A stretch of 40,000 nucleotides of DNA from Glandiceps talaboti (taxonomy: Eukaryota; Hemichordata; Enteropneusta; Spengelidae): assembly GCF_964340395.1 (NCBI RefSeq), contig NC_135560.1:9580098-9620097 (forward strand), given 5' to 3'. Position 1 is the first letter of the stretch; every line of letters begins with the position of its first letter. The notes under the pieces are model-generated. The model saw nothing but the letters and a program-made list of their open reading frames with translations, had not been told where the DNA came from and did no database searches. The translations under genes were made by a program, and so were the position numbers. Shown here piece after piece: positions 10,245-22,260 of this stretch.

Positions 10245-13200
10245 GGTGTTAAATAACCCATTTTACGTAGGATTTACGTTTCTCATTTATGTTTCATGCA
10301 CAGACACCTCGGTCACCCTCTCCAATAACGAATAAGGTTTCACAAGGATGCCGACTGACAAAGCCGGGAAATGGTGATCACGACGATCGTAATAATATCC
10401 ATATGACAATTCCTACACGGTTCATGCCGCGTCTTTTGGATAGCGGGTATTATCATGGTGGACCCGAAGGTCATCACTTCCACCGCTTTTTAATCAAAAC
10501 CTACGAATACACCGTTGCGAAACTGCCATGTATTATATTTTGTCATCTAAACCTTTCATATTACTGCATGTTGTTTGCGTACACCTAACTGTTTCCATGC
10601 CCCTGTCAGGTCAATCATAGCTGAGTACTCTGAACAACCCCGCGGAAAGTCGTCGGCAACATTAAGTAGTTTGGAATATGGCACAGGAAAATAGCTTTCA
10701 ATTTCTTTGACATCAATAAACTTGACATTGATTGAATTTCCGCACAACGATCATTTGAGATATTTTCTGTGTTAGATGACTGACGAATCTATATTGATAT
10801 CTTGGATGCAAATTTAGTTTGCTGTAATTAAACGTACTACATACATCTGGCTGTTTTATTACATTTCACAAATTTCCATGAATTCCAAATTCCTTCTAAA
10901 AGCCATATAACTTTACTTTGTAGTCGCATAGAACTATTACCGCTACATTGATTCATTTTCAATTTCGTATTTACTGGATATAGAGATCATTTCGTTGTTG
11001 TCAAGGCGACTAGAATATCATCCATACAGAATCTTAAAAAGTCTCCTGTTTAGTTAAAAGATTGACATTTGGAAATTAAATTCATAACAACGTCAGTTAC
11101 TGATTTTTAGACATTTCCTGAGTTTCAGTGACTTAAAATCTGGTAATAACAAACTGTACTGACTTCGGTATTAAATGTTGACACCTTGTCGTGCTCGCTG
11201 CCGAGACCTTAGATTAAGAATTAAATTTTCAGATGGGGTTAATGCGACTGTAATAGAGGTCTCCGTACATGTGAATAGGAGGCTTAACCATGAAGACCAA
11301 GTGATGATTGTTTGTGACATAAAGTATGCAGCCCAGCGATGGTATTAAGTCGACCCTATAAGCAATTCACGAAAAAGACCAAAAAGGTCATTGACCTATG
11401 AAGTGGAGATTACATGCAACATAGGTGTTGGCGAGGTAGACTTTAATTGTGAATTTAAGGAATGGACTGAAAGTGTATTATCAGACAACTTTTACTATTG
11501 CAATTCACACCACACCCAGTTTATGTAATCCCTTGCAGACAGTCAGCTAACACAACGCCATTGAATTCCTCCGAAGTATCCAAACACTATATACTTTTAA
11601 ACCCTCATCATGAAAATGCAAATTTCGGGTTGATTTAGCCTACTAAACATGTGAATTGATGAACTATGCTTGAAGTATCACGATAAGATTGATCCGTGAG
11701 AGAAATTCACTTTGAAAATCCACAGACAACATTGAACCCCTCCCCGAATATGGAAACCATCATGTCATCTGGATTCAGTGAACGGAGTGTCTTCTGGTTG
11801 GACACAACCCTTACGTATATATGTTGCGAAAATTAATTGTCCGGCTCGACAAAAATTCTACAGGCATGATTGTTACATTTTCATTGCACCAGATTATCAA
11901 ATGTCATTACCATTTCAGATTGTCACTCTGATGTGACGACTAGTTGTTAAAATAATAGTATTTCTCACAATATTAGTAAGATGTTTATCAAGCCAGATCA
12001 TTAAAATGTAACGTTAGTGATGTTAGTAAGTGTTTGGGTGAGACAGATTTTGAAATAGCAAAGTGAGATAGTTTTAGCCAAGCCATACAACATTCTGTAA
12101 TCGGTAACATGATTTTCATTACTTGGCACAATAAGTACTAGGTCGATAATGTTACCCTACGGTAAGAAACGACTGCAAAAAACCATTGTCAACCTTATTT
12201 CCTATCCATTATTAGGAAGGTTTTTTGAGCTCTAGTATCAGGTACGAAACACAATGATATCTGTATTGTAGGCTAGGCGTTATCATATGTGCAAATGCAA
12301 TTGGACTAACGAAAAGAAGCTAGCTTACAGAAGAAAAATGAGGTTTAGGTTATGTCAACTTTTTCTTGGATGAGTTACACATATAGGGACCTATACTGCC
12401 ATTAGTAAAAGCCTTTCTTTGAAAATAAGAAGTGCACAAGGTATATATAACCCTTCTTTCGCTAGTCAACTGCTACAATGTAAAACTATAAAATAATACG
12501 AACAAACATCATCCGTTGCTATGGTAATCTGTAAACATTTAGGAACACACGCCACGTATTGAAGTAAACTTGGTGTTCATAATTGATCAAGTTTATACAA
12601 TGTGAAGCAGAAGTTTTGCCATCTCAGAGGTGGGCATTTCTGCCGATCGCTTTGCATCACTATTAGTCAATGATGTGGAAAAGGAAATGCTAGATTCATG
12701 ATACGTTTTGTAAATTACTTTGCTTGGTTACAAGGCTTTGATGATTGTAACTCTCTTCTCTTTCTCTTTCCAGTCAAGTGTTTCGCATCTTTCTCTCTCA
12801 AAGGCTCACGTCTCACGACGAGCTTGCGGCAAAGCTAGAGGACTTTCCAGTTCTTCCAAGCATGCATAATACACATGTTCCTCTATCTCGCATGGTTTTG
12901 CCATTCCACATCGATGCTTCAACAACCACGAATTTAAGCTCGAGTAAAGGCATATCCGAAATTGTCCCGAGACAATGTGGATGAAATCCGATGTTCACCT
13001 GTGTATGAATATATCATGTTTCATTTGAAGGAAGAAAAAAAAATACAATCTGCATCGTGACTGTTGTTAAAAATAAACCATAATCACAAATCAGCGATGT
13101 GTGGATTGCATATCTTACACTGCACAACACAAACAACAACGTGTTTATGAAGAATGGGGGCACAGACCATATCAAAATGCTCAAGGCAAACGCGCTATTC

Positions 13201-13523
13201 CAAGCGCCTCCAAAGCTAACATGCGTAGTTCGAAACACATGAAAACGTAACACAACAGATGTATGTCTGCACTTTTGAGACGAGTATATCTTGCAAAATT
13301 AAACATTATATTCGTGGGATTGCCAGAAGCGATTATTTCGTGATAAGAAATTTATCACCATTCGCGTATCAAAATTATCTTAATATACGGAAGATAAAAC
13401 GCAAATATAAAAGTCCTATAGCATTGAAAGCACTGATAGAATGTGTGGGTTTGTTGTCTATAAAAAGGGGGATACTTCAGAACAACCGCTGTAAGTAGAG
13501 TCACTATGAGTAATGGACACACC

Positions 13524-13524
<1 letters not shown>
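10245..13524. other. Non-coding stretch with one weak exon candidate
   Basis: No confident gene. A good splice-acceptor-like pyrimidine tract precedes an open segment at 12774-12984; it is discussed as a finding because the evidence is too weak for a gene call. A bulged hairpin lies at 12176-12227. The rest is AT-rich unique sequence. Confidence 0.45.
12176..12227. repeat. Bulged hairpin, 15 pairs in total
   Basis: CAAAAAACC (12176-12184) pairs with GGTTTTTTG (12219-12227), and TTCCTA (12199-12204) pairs with TAGGAA (12213-12218). The two stems are contiguous on the right side and separated by a 14-nt bulge on the left. Much of the pairing is A/T. Confidence 0.4.

Positions 13525-13573
<49 letters not shown>
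13525..13573. repeat. (CA)n dinucleotide microsatellite
   Basis: An essentially pure CA/AC run of about 45 bp, with a CCAAC interruption at its left edge. The Cys-Val minus-strand frame through it is spurious. Confidence 0.97.
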
Positions 13574-13574
<1 letters not shown>

Positions 13575-15138
13575 CCCCTGACAACCGATCAATGTCACCT
13601 GGTTTGAGTGTCACGTGCCTCATTGTATACCCTTTCCGTATACCTTTGACACCAATGTCCTGAACATGGGAAAATAGACAACGTATTTAAAAGGAAAAGA
13701 GTTTTACACAAGTGCTGAAATACAGAAATAGAATTCTCAGCTGAAAGAGACACATAACGTGTGCTTCGTAAAATATCATATTCTGTAGACGCAGAGGGTC
13801 ACGTGTACCTCTAACGCGTAAAAGGACGAATGAAAATCGCATGAAAAGTTGTAGGGAAACTTGCTCGCTACAATAACATATCTTCTAAAATGACGTTTTG
13901 GGTTATATCCTCAATACTGACTGCCGTAAATTATTATTTACTCACGTGCAGGTTTTTAACAATTTACATAATCGCTGTTTCGTTTCATTCTGTGGTCGTC
14001 TGCCTTCTGTGTGCTGATAATAAATGGTACATTCTGAGATCTTCAGATAGATCAAGTCGTACCTTCAAATCCAAAACACGACACAAATAATATTCCAGAA
14101 TGACAATACAAATAGCATGTTCTCGTTTGACAATATGTAAAGTGAATTTTTAAACGGACAATTTTTTTACAATATACACATACAACAACTTTTTTTTTGC
14201 AAAGACCCATCAAAACTTTCCAAGAGTGGAAATAAGAAAGTCCTACTTAGCGACGCTAATACAACAATATAGTCTGCATTGTTTTAATCTTCGTACAAGC
14301 TTATCTAGTCTTTAATCACTGTTTCTCCTCTGATTTTAACAAAATCTGTTTGCCGAACTCCAAGACGCCATCATTTTCTTTTTTTACGGTTCTCAATATT
14401 TCAAAAAGGATGAAGAAACAAGACTGTGAAGTATTACCGTAATCATGAGATTGTTTAAGTTAATTCGTCACAATGCCAATATACACTAGGTTAACGACCT
14501 TTGCTGTGTAAGTGCCTATCTAGTGTGTGTCGAACGTGATGTGTTATGTTGATACAAAAAACGTTTTATCTCCAGTTTCACGTTTAATATAATACATATA
14601 GTGGAAGTCAGTATGACAAAATCACAAAATCGAAGGCACTTAGGTGACTTGATTTCAGCTCTGACGTCTATACTAACATGTATAGCGTGGCGAGAATTTG
14701 AATATATGATGTCTTATAAGTTACAGTGACTCAGTCAGTAGTCTATCCGTAAAGGGAGGCTAAATATTGTCTCAATGTTTGGTGAATAATTCTCCAATTG
14801 AAAGTACAAGGACTGGCCATCTGAACAGTAAGCATTTCGACCTAACAACTTCATAGCAACATCTATAAATAGAGTGATTTTAGCGTTAGAAAGAAGGCCT
14901 AGCACTAAGTCTGTAAATGTTTGAGAGTAACATCAGTAAGTTGTTATTGCATAGCGATGTATGTCTGAAAGCTGACAGAGCATAAATAGAAAACATTTTC
15001 GTCAATTGAGCAATTTGAAACACATGTATTGAAGACGACACAGCATACAGAGGAAGTTAGGTACCGTGATAATTTGGCACAAAATGTTCACCCTTCCATC
15101 TTCTTGATTGGTTAACAACAAGACTATCAAGTTCTTGG

Positions 15139-15166
15139 AACGAGTGACTCTGAACGAGTGACTCTG
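15139..15166 (+). repeat. Perfect 14-bp tandem duplication
   Basis: AACGAGTGACTCTG occurs twice without a gap (15139-15152, 15153-15166). This looks like a recent slippage or repair duplication in otherwise unique sequence. Confidence 0.85.
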
Positions 15167-17635
15167 TTTCACAACAATAGCAAATAGGCAGTCACTGACT
15201 TGACTTTCTTCAGTTGCACTATATGAAACCACGAGAAACGAATGAATCACATATCCATGGAGTATACACCATTTATGAACCATTTAAGCCTCCATAGAGC
15301 CGTCAGTTCTCATGACTTCTGACAGAGCTTGATTCGTTTTTTTTTAAAAAAGAGTTGTTGAGTCTCATAGCTCATCTCAACCTTAAAGTACGATAGTAGT
15401 CATTTCAAGTGAAGGGGTGGAGTCAAGCATCACACTGATGGATCTTTCCCGACAATTTTACTGCTGGGCTTTTTTTTATATGAACGGTTTCTTTTCATGG
15501 TAACACGTTATTTTTGACCATCAATTTCTGGTGTAAGCAAATGACGTTCACAACGACAGGTGAAGGCATTTCAAAGAATAAATAAAACTTGGTTGTACGC
15601 TTGCATGGTCAAAAAAGCCACTCGGAAGAGTACGAAGGGGGCCCAGACGCGTTGGTGATTTATTGGTGTTAATAGTTCATAGCGGTAATCCAACTTCATT
15701 TTACGATTTTCCTACAAATTTCATATTTGTATGCGAATTAATAGAAAAATGCGCGATAGAGCCGGGGGCTATGCGTTATAATGTGTGAATGGGTCCATCA
15801 AGTTATGGCTGCAGGAAATTTAGCACGTCTACAAATGAAATCATCAACTTGCGAGTCCGTCAAACCGACACGTCTTGACTGGCTAGGGACCGTAAAATGC
15901 ACGAACATGATGCTAGTTTTGAGAGTTGCTGCTACACAATTCATAACATGCTAGCCTTCGGGGGATTACACAACCGTACCACTTTATCGACTTGTCTGTG
16001 CTGCGATGAGTGGTTCTTCCATTTGCATCACTTCTGGCAATCATAATGGGAAGATTGCCTTTTCTTTTGTATCTTCCAAAAAATGTGAAGAACAGTCCCC
16101 TCGGCGCAACGCCACCCCATTCGTCCCCCTTTTCCCCTAATAATCAGCGATAGAAGCACTATAAGGAGATTGTGAAGTAGTGGTCTGTATGTTATTCAAC
16201 GGTGATGATTCGACAAATTTCAAATATTAGTGTTACTACGTAACCTCAAAGTCGGGAATGGATGCTGGCATAAGTTTATTGGATATATACCTTTAGGTAT
16301 TGCATCAATTTGTCTTGTAGGAAGTTGCTCGCCATCAAATTAATTAATACCCTTCGCATGGGGAGATGGCGGTGTGTAGGCCTTCTAGGCGATCGTTTTA
16401 GCGTAACGATAAGGCTGATGTTATCGCCGACCATAAAATGTATGTTTCATCACTCTCGCTGATTGATCGCATATTCTGATAGTTTGCTGAGCTAAAAACC
16501 GCACCTGGAACCGAGCGATAAGCATCATAACGCAAACAAACTCCAAAAACGATAACTTGAAAGGCTCCTTCTGTCTCTTTCTCTCTCTCCTTCTCTTGAA
16601 GGATCACAAACTAAGGGGTGGAGAGAATATTAACGTAATGTGTCATCTCAACACACATAAAGAAAAGGATGCATCAAAATGTGTTAAACGTCACGCGTTC
16701 GTTTTTATTTAGAACAGGTATATCATACTCGCTGAATTATTGAAAGTGCTCATGACCGGATTTTGTTTTCGCTTTAATTGTTATCTTTAACTACCATCTT
16801 CTACTACCTTTATTTTCTCACAAAAGACAGAAAGCTGAAAATCTCATCTACTACATAAAAAGTGGGAGATTTTTGTTTGATAACTTGAATTACGACAACG
16901 AGTGCTTTTCCTTTTTTTTAATTGCTGACTGTAAATTTTCTATGAGTTCCTACAGAATGTGGCAACGTGTTAAATGAAACTCTCAAACATCCAAATATCT
17001 AACTATTTATGCAATGTCTGTAAAGAGAAGAGGATAAAAAAAGAGCTCATTTCAAGGCGAGATTTCTGAACGATATAATTTCTGACTCGCTGCTTGAAAC
17101 GAATTTGCGTTGAGTTGTCTTTCTAATTTCATCGGCATGTCTGTAAGTGTACACATTTGAAGATTGCACATTGTGCAGACACTGATGGTTTGAGTTCAAC
17201 AACTCTCTTGGTGATTTTAAATGAAGCATTGGCGTAGCAGCGAGAAGTAATCAGTGGAACCAAAACTAAGATAAGCAAACAACTTTTCTGTTTTCCCTAA
17301 GAGAGAGAGACTGTACAAGTAGCCGTCATTGAGTTAATGTTTTAATCTGATGACCCCTAATGAAGGTTACCCCCATCGTGGGTTCCGCCATTATTGGACA
17401 ACTTTTTGCTGTGAAACGAATAAAGGATGAGCAATGCCGTCGGGAGGTGAAGCAATGAATTGCCTGTCCCAAACCACTAAATAGCTGCTAGAGCTAACGC
17501 CTTCAGCAAAAAAGCTATCCTCTGGAGTGAAGAAAGAATCGCGCATATAATACAGTGTATCGTTGACATGGGCAAAAACATTGCAGATACTGAGTCAAGT
17601 GAAGGGTCAAACTTTCAAGGGAGCAAACCTAATCA

Positions 17636-17735
17636 GTGAATTTTACAACATCGGCAGATGAATTTACCATCCGTACACATCACAAGGTGAATTTAAACAT
17701 CGACAGGTGAATTCGCCGTCCGTATATATCGACAA
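17636..17735 (+). repeat. Degenerate two-copy tandem repeat, about 50 bp
   Basis: Both copies carry GTGAATTTWAAMATCG-like starts followed by CATCGRCAGRTGAATT and then CCGTMYAYATC. The second copy starts 49 bp after the first (ACATCGG at 17648, ACATCGA at 17697). The shorter motif GGTGAATT also recurs inside the units, so an older half-size period is possible. Confidence 0.6.
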
Positions 17736-18144
17736 GAAAGGACGTTTATAGATCAACGTACATCTCTCCTTTGACTGAAAGCAACTTACTACTGGCACTA
17801 TGTTTGAAGATAAGAAATCAACTGAAACCTCGCACAAACTGCCTATATAGTATATCTAAGAGGCAGACGTTAATCTACAATGCTCATTAATAATGGTTAA
17901 GTGTGGGGGGGGGGTCGACTATATGTATGTCTAGTAAGCCCCAAATGTTGTCACCCCACCTGTCATCATCGATGTTGATTTTGCCGTGACAAGTCTAAAA
18001 CTGTTGATGTAACAAGACGATATTGAATAGGTTGTGTGTAGGCTTACTGCGAGTGGGTGAAGACGTACGGTTTAAAGCCAATCGCCACATACAAGAATAT
18101 ATGCGAACATTTACAGCTCCTGCACATGTATCAACTTAATTATC

Positions 18145-18197
18145 GTGTGTGTGTGTGTCTGTGTCTGTGTCTGTGTCTGTGTCTGTGTCTGTGTCTG

Positions 18198-18256
<59 letters not shown>
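18145..18256 (+). repeat. Microsatellite (GT)n-(CTGTGT)n-(CTGT)n
   Basis: Three blocks run in order: GT to about 18158, hexamer CTGTGT to about 18200, then tetramer CTGT to 18256 with one CTCTGT slip. Each block differs from the next by a small change in unit, as expected if new unit types arose by mutation and then expanded by slippage. It is continuous with the GTAT block on its right. Confidence 0.97.
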
Positions 18257-18258
<2 letters not shown>

Positions 18259-18520
18259 ATGTATGTATGTATGCATGTATGTATGTATGTATGCATGTGT
18301 GTATGTGTGTGTATGTATGTATGTATGTATGTATGTATGTATGTATGTATGTATGTATGTATGTATGTATGTATGTATGTATGTATGTATGTATGTATGT
18401 ATGTATGTATGTATGTATGTATGTATGTATGTATGTATGTATGTATGTATGTATGTATGTACATGTATGTATGTATGCATGCTCAGACCACTATAGATGT
18501 ATGTATGTATGTATGTATGT
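18257..18520 (+). repeat. (GTAT)n microsatellite
   Basis: GTAT units run from 18257 to about 18479 with GCAT, GTGT and ACAT variants near the edges. About 150 bp in the middle is uninterrupted. After an 18-bp non-repeat gap (18480-18497), GTAT resumes briefly and changes to GTTT. Long Tyr-Val-Cys-Met and His-Thr-Tyr-Ile frames here are artefacts. Confidence 0.97.
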
Positions 18521-18571
18521 TTGTTTGTTTGTTTGTTTGTTTGTTTGTTTGTTTGTTTGTTTGTTTGTTTG
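18517..18571 (+). repeat. (GTTT)n microsatellite
   Basis: About 13 pure GTTT units directly abut a short GTAT run on the left, consistent with a single A-to-T change seeding a new array. It ends abruptly in unique sequence at GATACTTGG. Confidence 0.97.
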
Positions 18572-21041
18572 ATACTTGGTGGGAGATCGAATTATGTGAG
18601 GCTCCACTTGTTTAACCGTATAAAGGTACCAACAACTTCAGGTGCGATGCAGTCTTATTGGTTTCAAGTAGAGTGTTGCTAAAAAACAAATAAATGAAGT
18701 CAGCTACAGCTTTCAAATCATATCGTTAATTAGACAATACTATTATTTCCATGGTAACGTATCATTGTTGGGTCTTCAAAACTACATAAGATTTATATAC
18801 AAAATTTGACAAAAACATAAAAGTGCATTTGATAAAACAAAATCATAAAACATTAAATAGCCCAACTTTTGTAACAAAGTCAATTATAAAAGTGCCGTAA
18901 GATACAACTCCTGTTCCTGATTTTTACAGTTTTGTCGAACAAAGGTTACATCTGAGTTGTAATTGGGGTTATGTTTGCTTTGTTGCGATTTTTGTTTTGT
19001 TTTGTTTTGTCCCTTTGCTTTCTTTCTGTTTGGGGGCGTTTGGAAACGTTGCTAAAATTGGAAATGAACCTGAACAACCTACTAGAAGTGAAAGTTTACT
19101 TTTTTTTTGAAGACTCCGTCAAGTGAAGTCTTTCTGATGCCAGCCAAAAAAATCAGAAGAAATTCAATTGTTGCCCGTAGTGATACCAAAACTTTACCTA
19201 GAGTGCTATGATATGATTAAATATTTAAAAGCCGATAGCTGGTGAACATTGACATTTACCATGGGTACTAATTATTGATGGTGTATGACGAAGCAGGACA
19301 GTGTTTGTTCTTATGAGTCACTCCGACTGATCTTCAGTTAGCAGTGGAACAGACTGACATGACGATAATACTAATAGTAAAATCCGAAAATCTCTTATCT
19401 TGAGTAATTTGTTTATAAGACTAACCACGGACCATGACACGGTGTCAATAATAAAGCTAGCCTACACGACAGCTAGGCCGATAAAAATGAGTTATAGATG
19501 TAGAGATGAGACATATCAAAACTGCCATTGCACCATTTCGACATTTGATGTCTAAAAATCGCATCTGTCGATCTATATACGGTCCCCGTGGCAATACTCG
19601 ATCCAGCTTCATATCTTGCCTCTCTGCTTCGATGCTTCAGTCCAAACTCCGAGGACAGCCGCCATCCCCCGGGGTCATCCTGGCCGCTGCTCGATCGTAA
19701 TGAGACGTCTGACGTCTCTATTTGAACTCGGTTCTGTTGTTCATTTTATGGGGAATGCACACACTTTTATTAACTTTGGGGAAATTGTCAGACTATTTTT
19801 TCAGAAATATTTTTTTTCTAAAAAAGTCTCGCCTGGTTTGTTTTTGTATTTCGTCATTAAAAAAGTGCATTAAATTTTTAAACACCGTCGTAGTAAAATT
19901 CACCCCAGCTTTCAAATGCATTTCCATTTTGCATATATTAGAATTAATAGTCCGTGCATTATGGGTCGCACATGATAATATCAGTTACCGCGGCAGATTT
20001 TGTAATCAGGGTGTTTTTTTTATAAAACCGAATGTCATAGACTAACCTCGAAAGTCACAACTATGCAAATTTTGAGGCTGCCATGACTACCTATGATCGT
20101 AATCAGGAAAACAGCATTATGTCAAGATCATATGCATGTGAATGTGACGTTTTCATATTTACTCACATTTGAAAAAAAAATATGCATGCCTTTAATTAGA
20201 TAGGCAAAACCAACAATGTAAAATGAATGTGTAGTATATACACTCAGATGGAAAGGTTGACCCGAATGTAGCAGAAGTAGTGAATAATGGTGGTAAGAAC
20301 AAGGAGGCGATCGTGCTGGTTTACTCGTTATCGAGTTATACTTTGTTGGTCTGGTATATTCACTTAGCGTTGCACAAATGCATGTCTTTTTAAATAGAAG
20401 CCATTTATATAGGTTTTGTGGTTTTCACCTCAGATACTTTTCTCACCGCATTTTACTTTGTTCACACACACAACTACATTTGAACGGCTGTACACACAGT
20501 GATTGCCGCATTCACAGGGCTTGCATGTGTGACAGAACGTGCATATCGCACAAACAAAGAGAATTTTGCGCTGAAGGGGGGAGGGTTGACGATCGTGTTG
20601 GCTACGTGAGAGGCATCGACAATGAGTAACCCGTCCGGCCTGAATTATACTACAACCCCGTAGAGCGCCACCTATTGTGGGCGAGCTATCCCCTCTGAAA
20701 AATGTGTACATTGGCGGGAACTTTAAGCAAGTTTTCCCTAGAGCATCTTGCTTCTGTTGTTCCGCTTTCTCAGCATGTTATTTTTCCCCTGTGGTCGAGT
20801 AAATTGTATACCGTCTAATCAAATAACTTTATTTTTTTTTTCAGTTTTAATTATATTTGTGTTTGTTTTAATACATTTTGGTTGGAAAATTGGTGAGCAC
20901 TATATCAATCGATCATCATTTGTAACCATAGATGACATGTACAATAAAAAACATTCTAGACTATTTTTCAATCTTCCGCATTGTTTATTTTTACCTTAAG
21001 CGATGGCATAGTAAACTTATGATGCGACTACAGCGCATAAT
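18572..21041. other. Non-coding unique stretch
   Basis: No supported gene. There is a short (TTTTG)4 run at 18989-19010. A locally GC- and CpG-richer patch at about 19560-19700 is open in two overlapping frames but shows no domain; it ends in a small palindrome (GAGACGT-CTG-ACGTCTC, about 19700-19717). Hydrophobic frames such as 20748-20999 reflect T-rich DNA and are not called. Confidence 0.5.
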
Positions 21042-21114
21042 TGTCATAAACGTATTGTCAAAAGTAGAACCTGAAGTGAATATTTCAGACGGGGAACTTT
21101 CTGTTTCATTACAT
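21042..21114 (+). repeat. Dispersed repeat copy A (inverted mate at 22079-22169)
   Basis: This copy shares TGTCATAAACG, then AAAGTAGAACCTGAA, then GTGAATATTTCAGRCGGGG and AACTTTMTGTTTCATTAYAT with the reverse strand of 22079-22169. Relative to copy B it lacks 12 bp after CCTGAA and about 7 bp after CATAAACG. Homology stops on both sides. It may be a fragment of an unnamed transposable element or one arm of a 1.1-kb inverted-repeat unit. Confidence 0.75.
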
Positions 21115-22078
21115 GCGGTTTTTCACTAAAAAGCGCTGAACTTTGAAATAATATATTTGAAATAAAAATATTCATGTTTGTATTTTTGAAGGTTATGAAT
21201 TAATATGTTTATCATACCTTTAGAGATATGATTGTTATTTCATATTTCGAAATATGTGAAATATTAAACAATTTAATGGCTTTGAGTCATCACCAAATAT
21301 GGGACAACGTTCTGGGTCAAAGGCCAGCTCCTGAGTAACACAACACACAACACGTGTCTCTACGCAATGACACCTTTTTGCCTATAAATAAAAGCGTTAC
21401 GATTCCGTCAATGATTAACCCGTTGAATGAACATAATCCTTTCCAAAATAAACTAAAAAATAATGTTAGTTTTCTTATGTAGTGCTTTCACAACGCTGTG
21501 TTCAAAACGCGTTTAAAATTATTACCCCCCCCCGGCACGGACCTATAACGGCACAATGTTCTTAATTAACTTCTCTGAGCACAGCTTACCAGCCATTGCA
21601 GCCTTGTTAAAGCAATCACATATCAACCTCAGTCCTATCAGGTCCCCAATTACACAGCTGGGTGAACTGGGGCACAATCGTGGTTCGAATCTTGGTCAAG
21701 GACTTTATAGTCCTTCAGAAACAAAAAGCGGCGACAAGGCTACAATCTACAACATGCAAATTTCAAGCCGGTCACTCTGACCATTATAACTATCCCAGAA
21801 ATATTAGATTTAAAACTGATATTAAATGGACTGATAAGCGGCTGTTATCATTCAGTCGTTTGCCGGATTAACACATTAATGCAAATACTATCATTTCACT
21901 TAAGTTAGACATTTTAAACTGACCCAGATAAGTTTGTAACATTGAAAAAAAAACAAGTATATAGGCTAAACAGTGAATAGATACATTCATGGAAGTAGTT
22001 CTATCTGCAGGGAATTTTAACTGCCCGTCGAAAAAAGACGTATCAAATTTGAAAGCCGTCAGGGCTACTCTCTAGAGA
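21115..22078. other. Spacer between inverted repeat copies A and B
   Basis: About 960 bp with no gene. It holds a C9 run at 21525-21533 and a tRNA B-box-like motif, GGTTCGAATCT, at 21682-21692. The surrounding 21650-21705 reads like a decayed dispersed repeat, but it does not fold as a tRNA. Confidence 0.4.
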
Positions 22079-22169
22079 TATAATGAAACATAAAGTTCCC
22101 CGCCTGAAATATTCACTCCTCCATGCAATTCAGGTTCTACTTTAGGAGGCATGTAAGTCGTTTATGACA
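22079..22169 (-). repeat. Dispersed repeat copy B (inverted mate of copy A)
   Basis: This is the reverse-oriented counterpart of 21042-21114, with 12 extra bp between CCTGAA and GTGAATATT. Read on the minus strand it contains a short open frame of 26 codons starting ATGCCTCCTAAAGTAGAACC. The 12-bp difference from copy A is in frame within that reading, but the second length difference is not, so coding origin is unproven. Confidence 0.75.
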
Positions 22170-22260
22170 TTTTTACAGACAGGGATTCAAGTAATTAATT
22201 AGGCTGGTTACGATCACATGGTTTATCTGTGAAGAGTTCAATGTTGAATGTTCAAGGTTG

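Larger units (their letters stand above)
13574..18144. other. Non-coding unique stretch
   Basis: No gene supported in 4.6 kb; the longest frame is 93 codons with no motif. It contains a 14-bp tandem duplication (15139-15166), a C/T-rich tract (16563-16597), a degenerate 49-50-bp tandem repeat (17636-17735) and a G10 run (17905-17914). Confidence 0.5.

Noticed and set aside
12176-12227. Rho-independent terminator
   Set aside because: The stem is mostly A/T with a large one-sided bulge, the context is eukaryotic, and there is no gene upstream.
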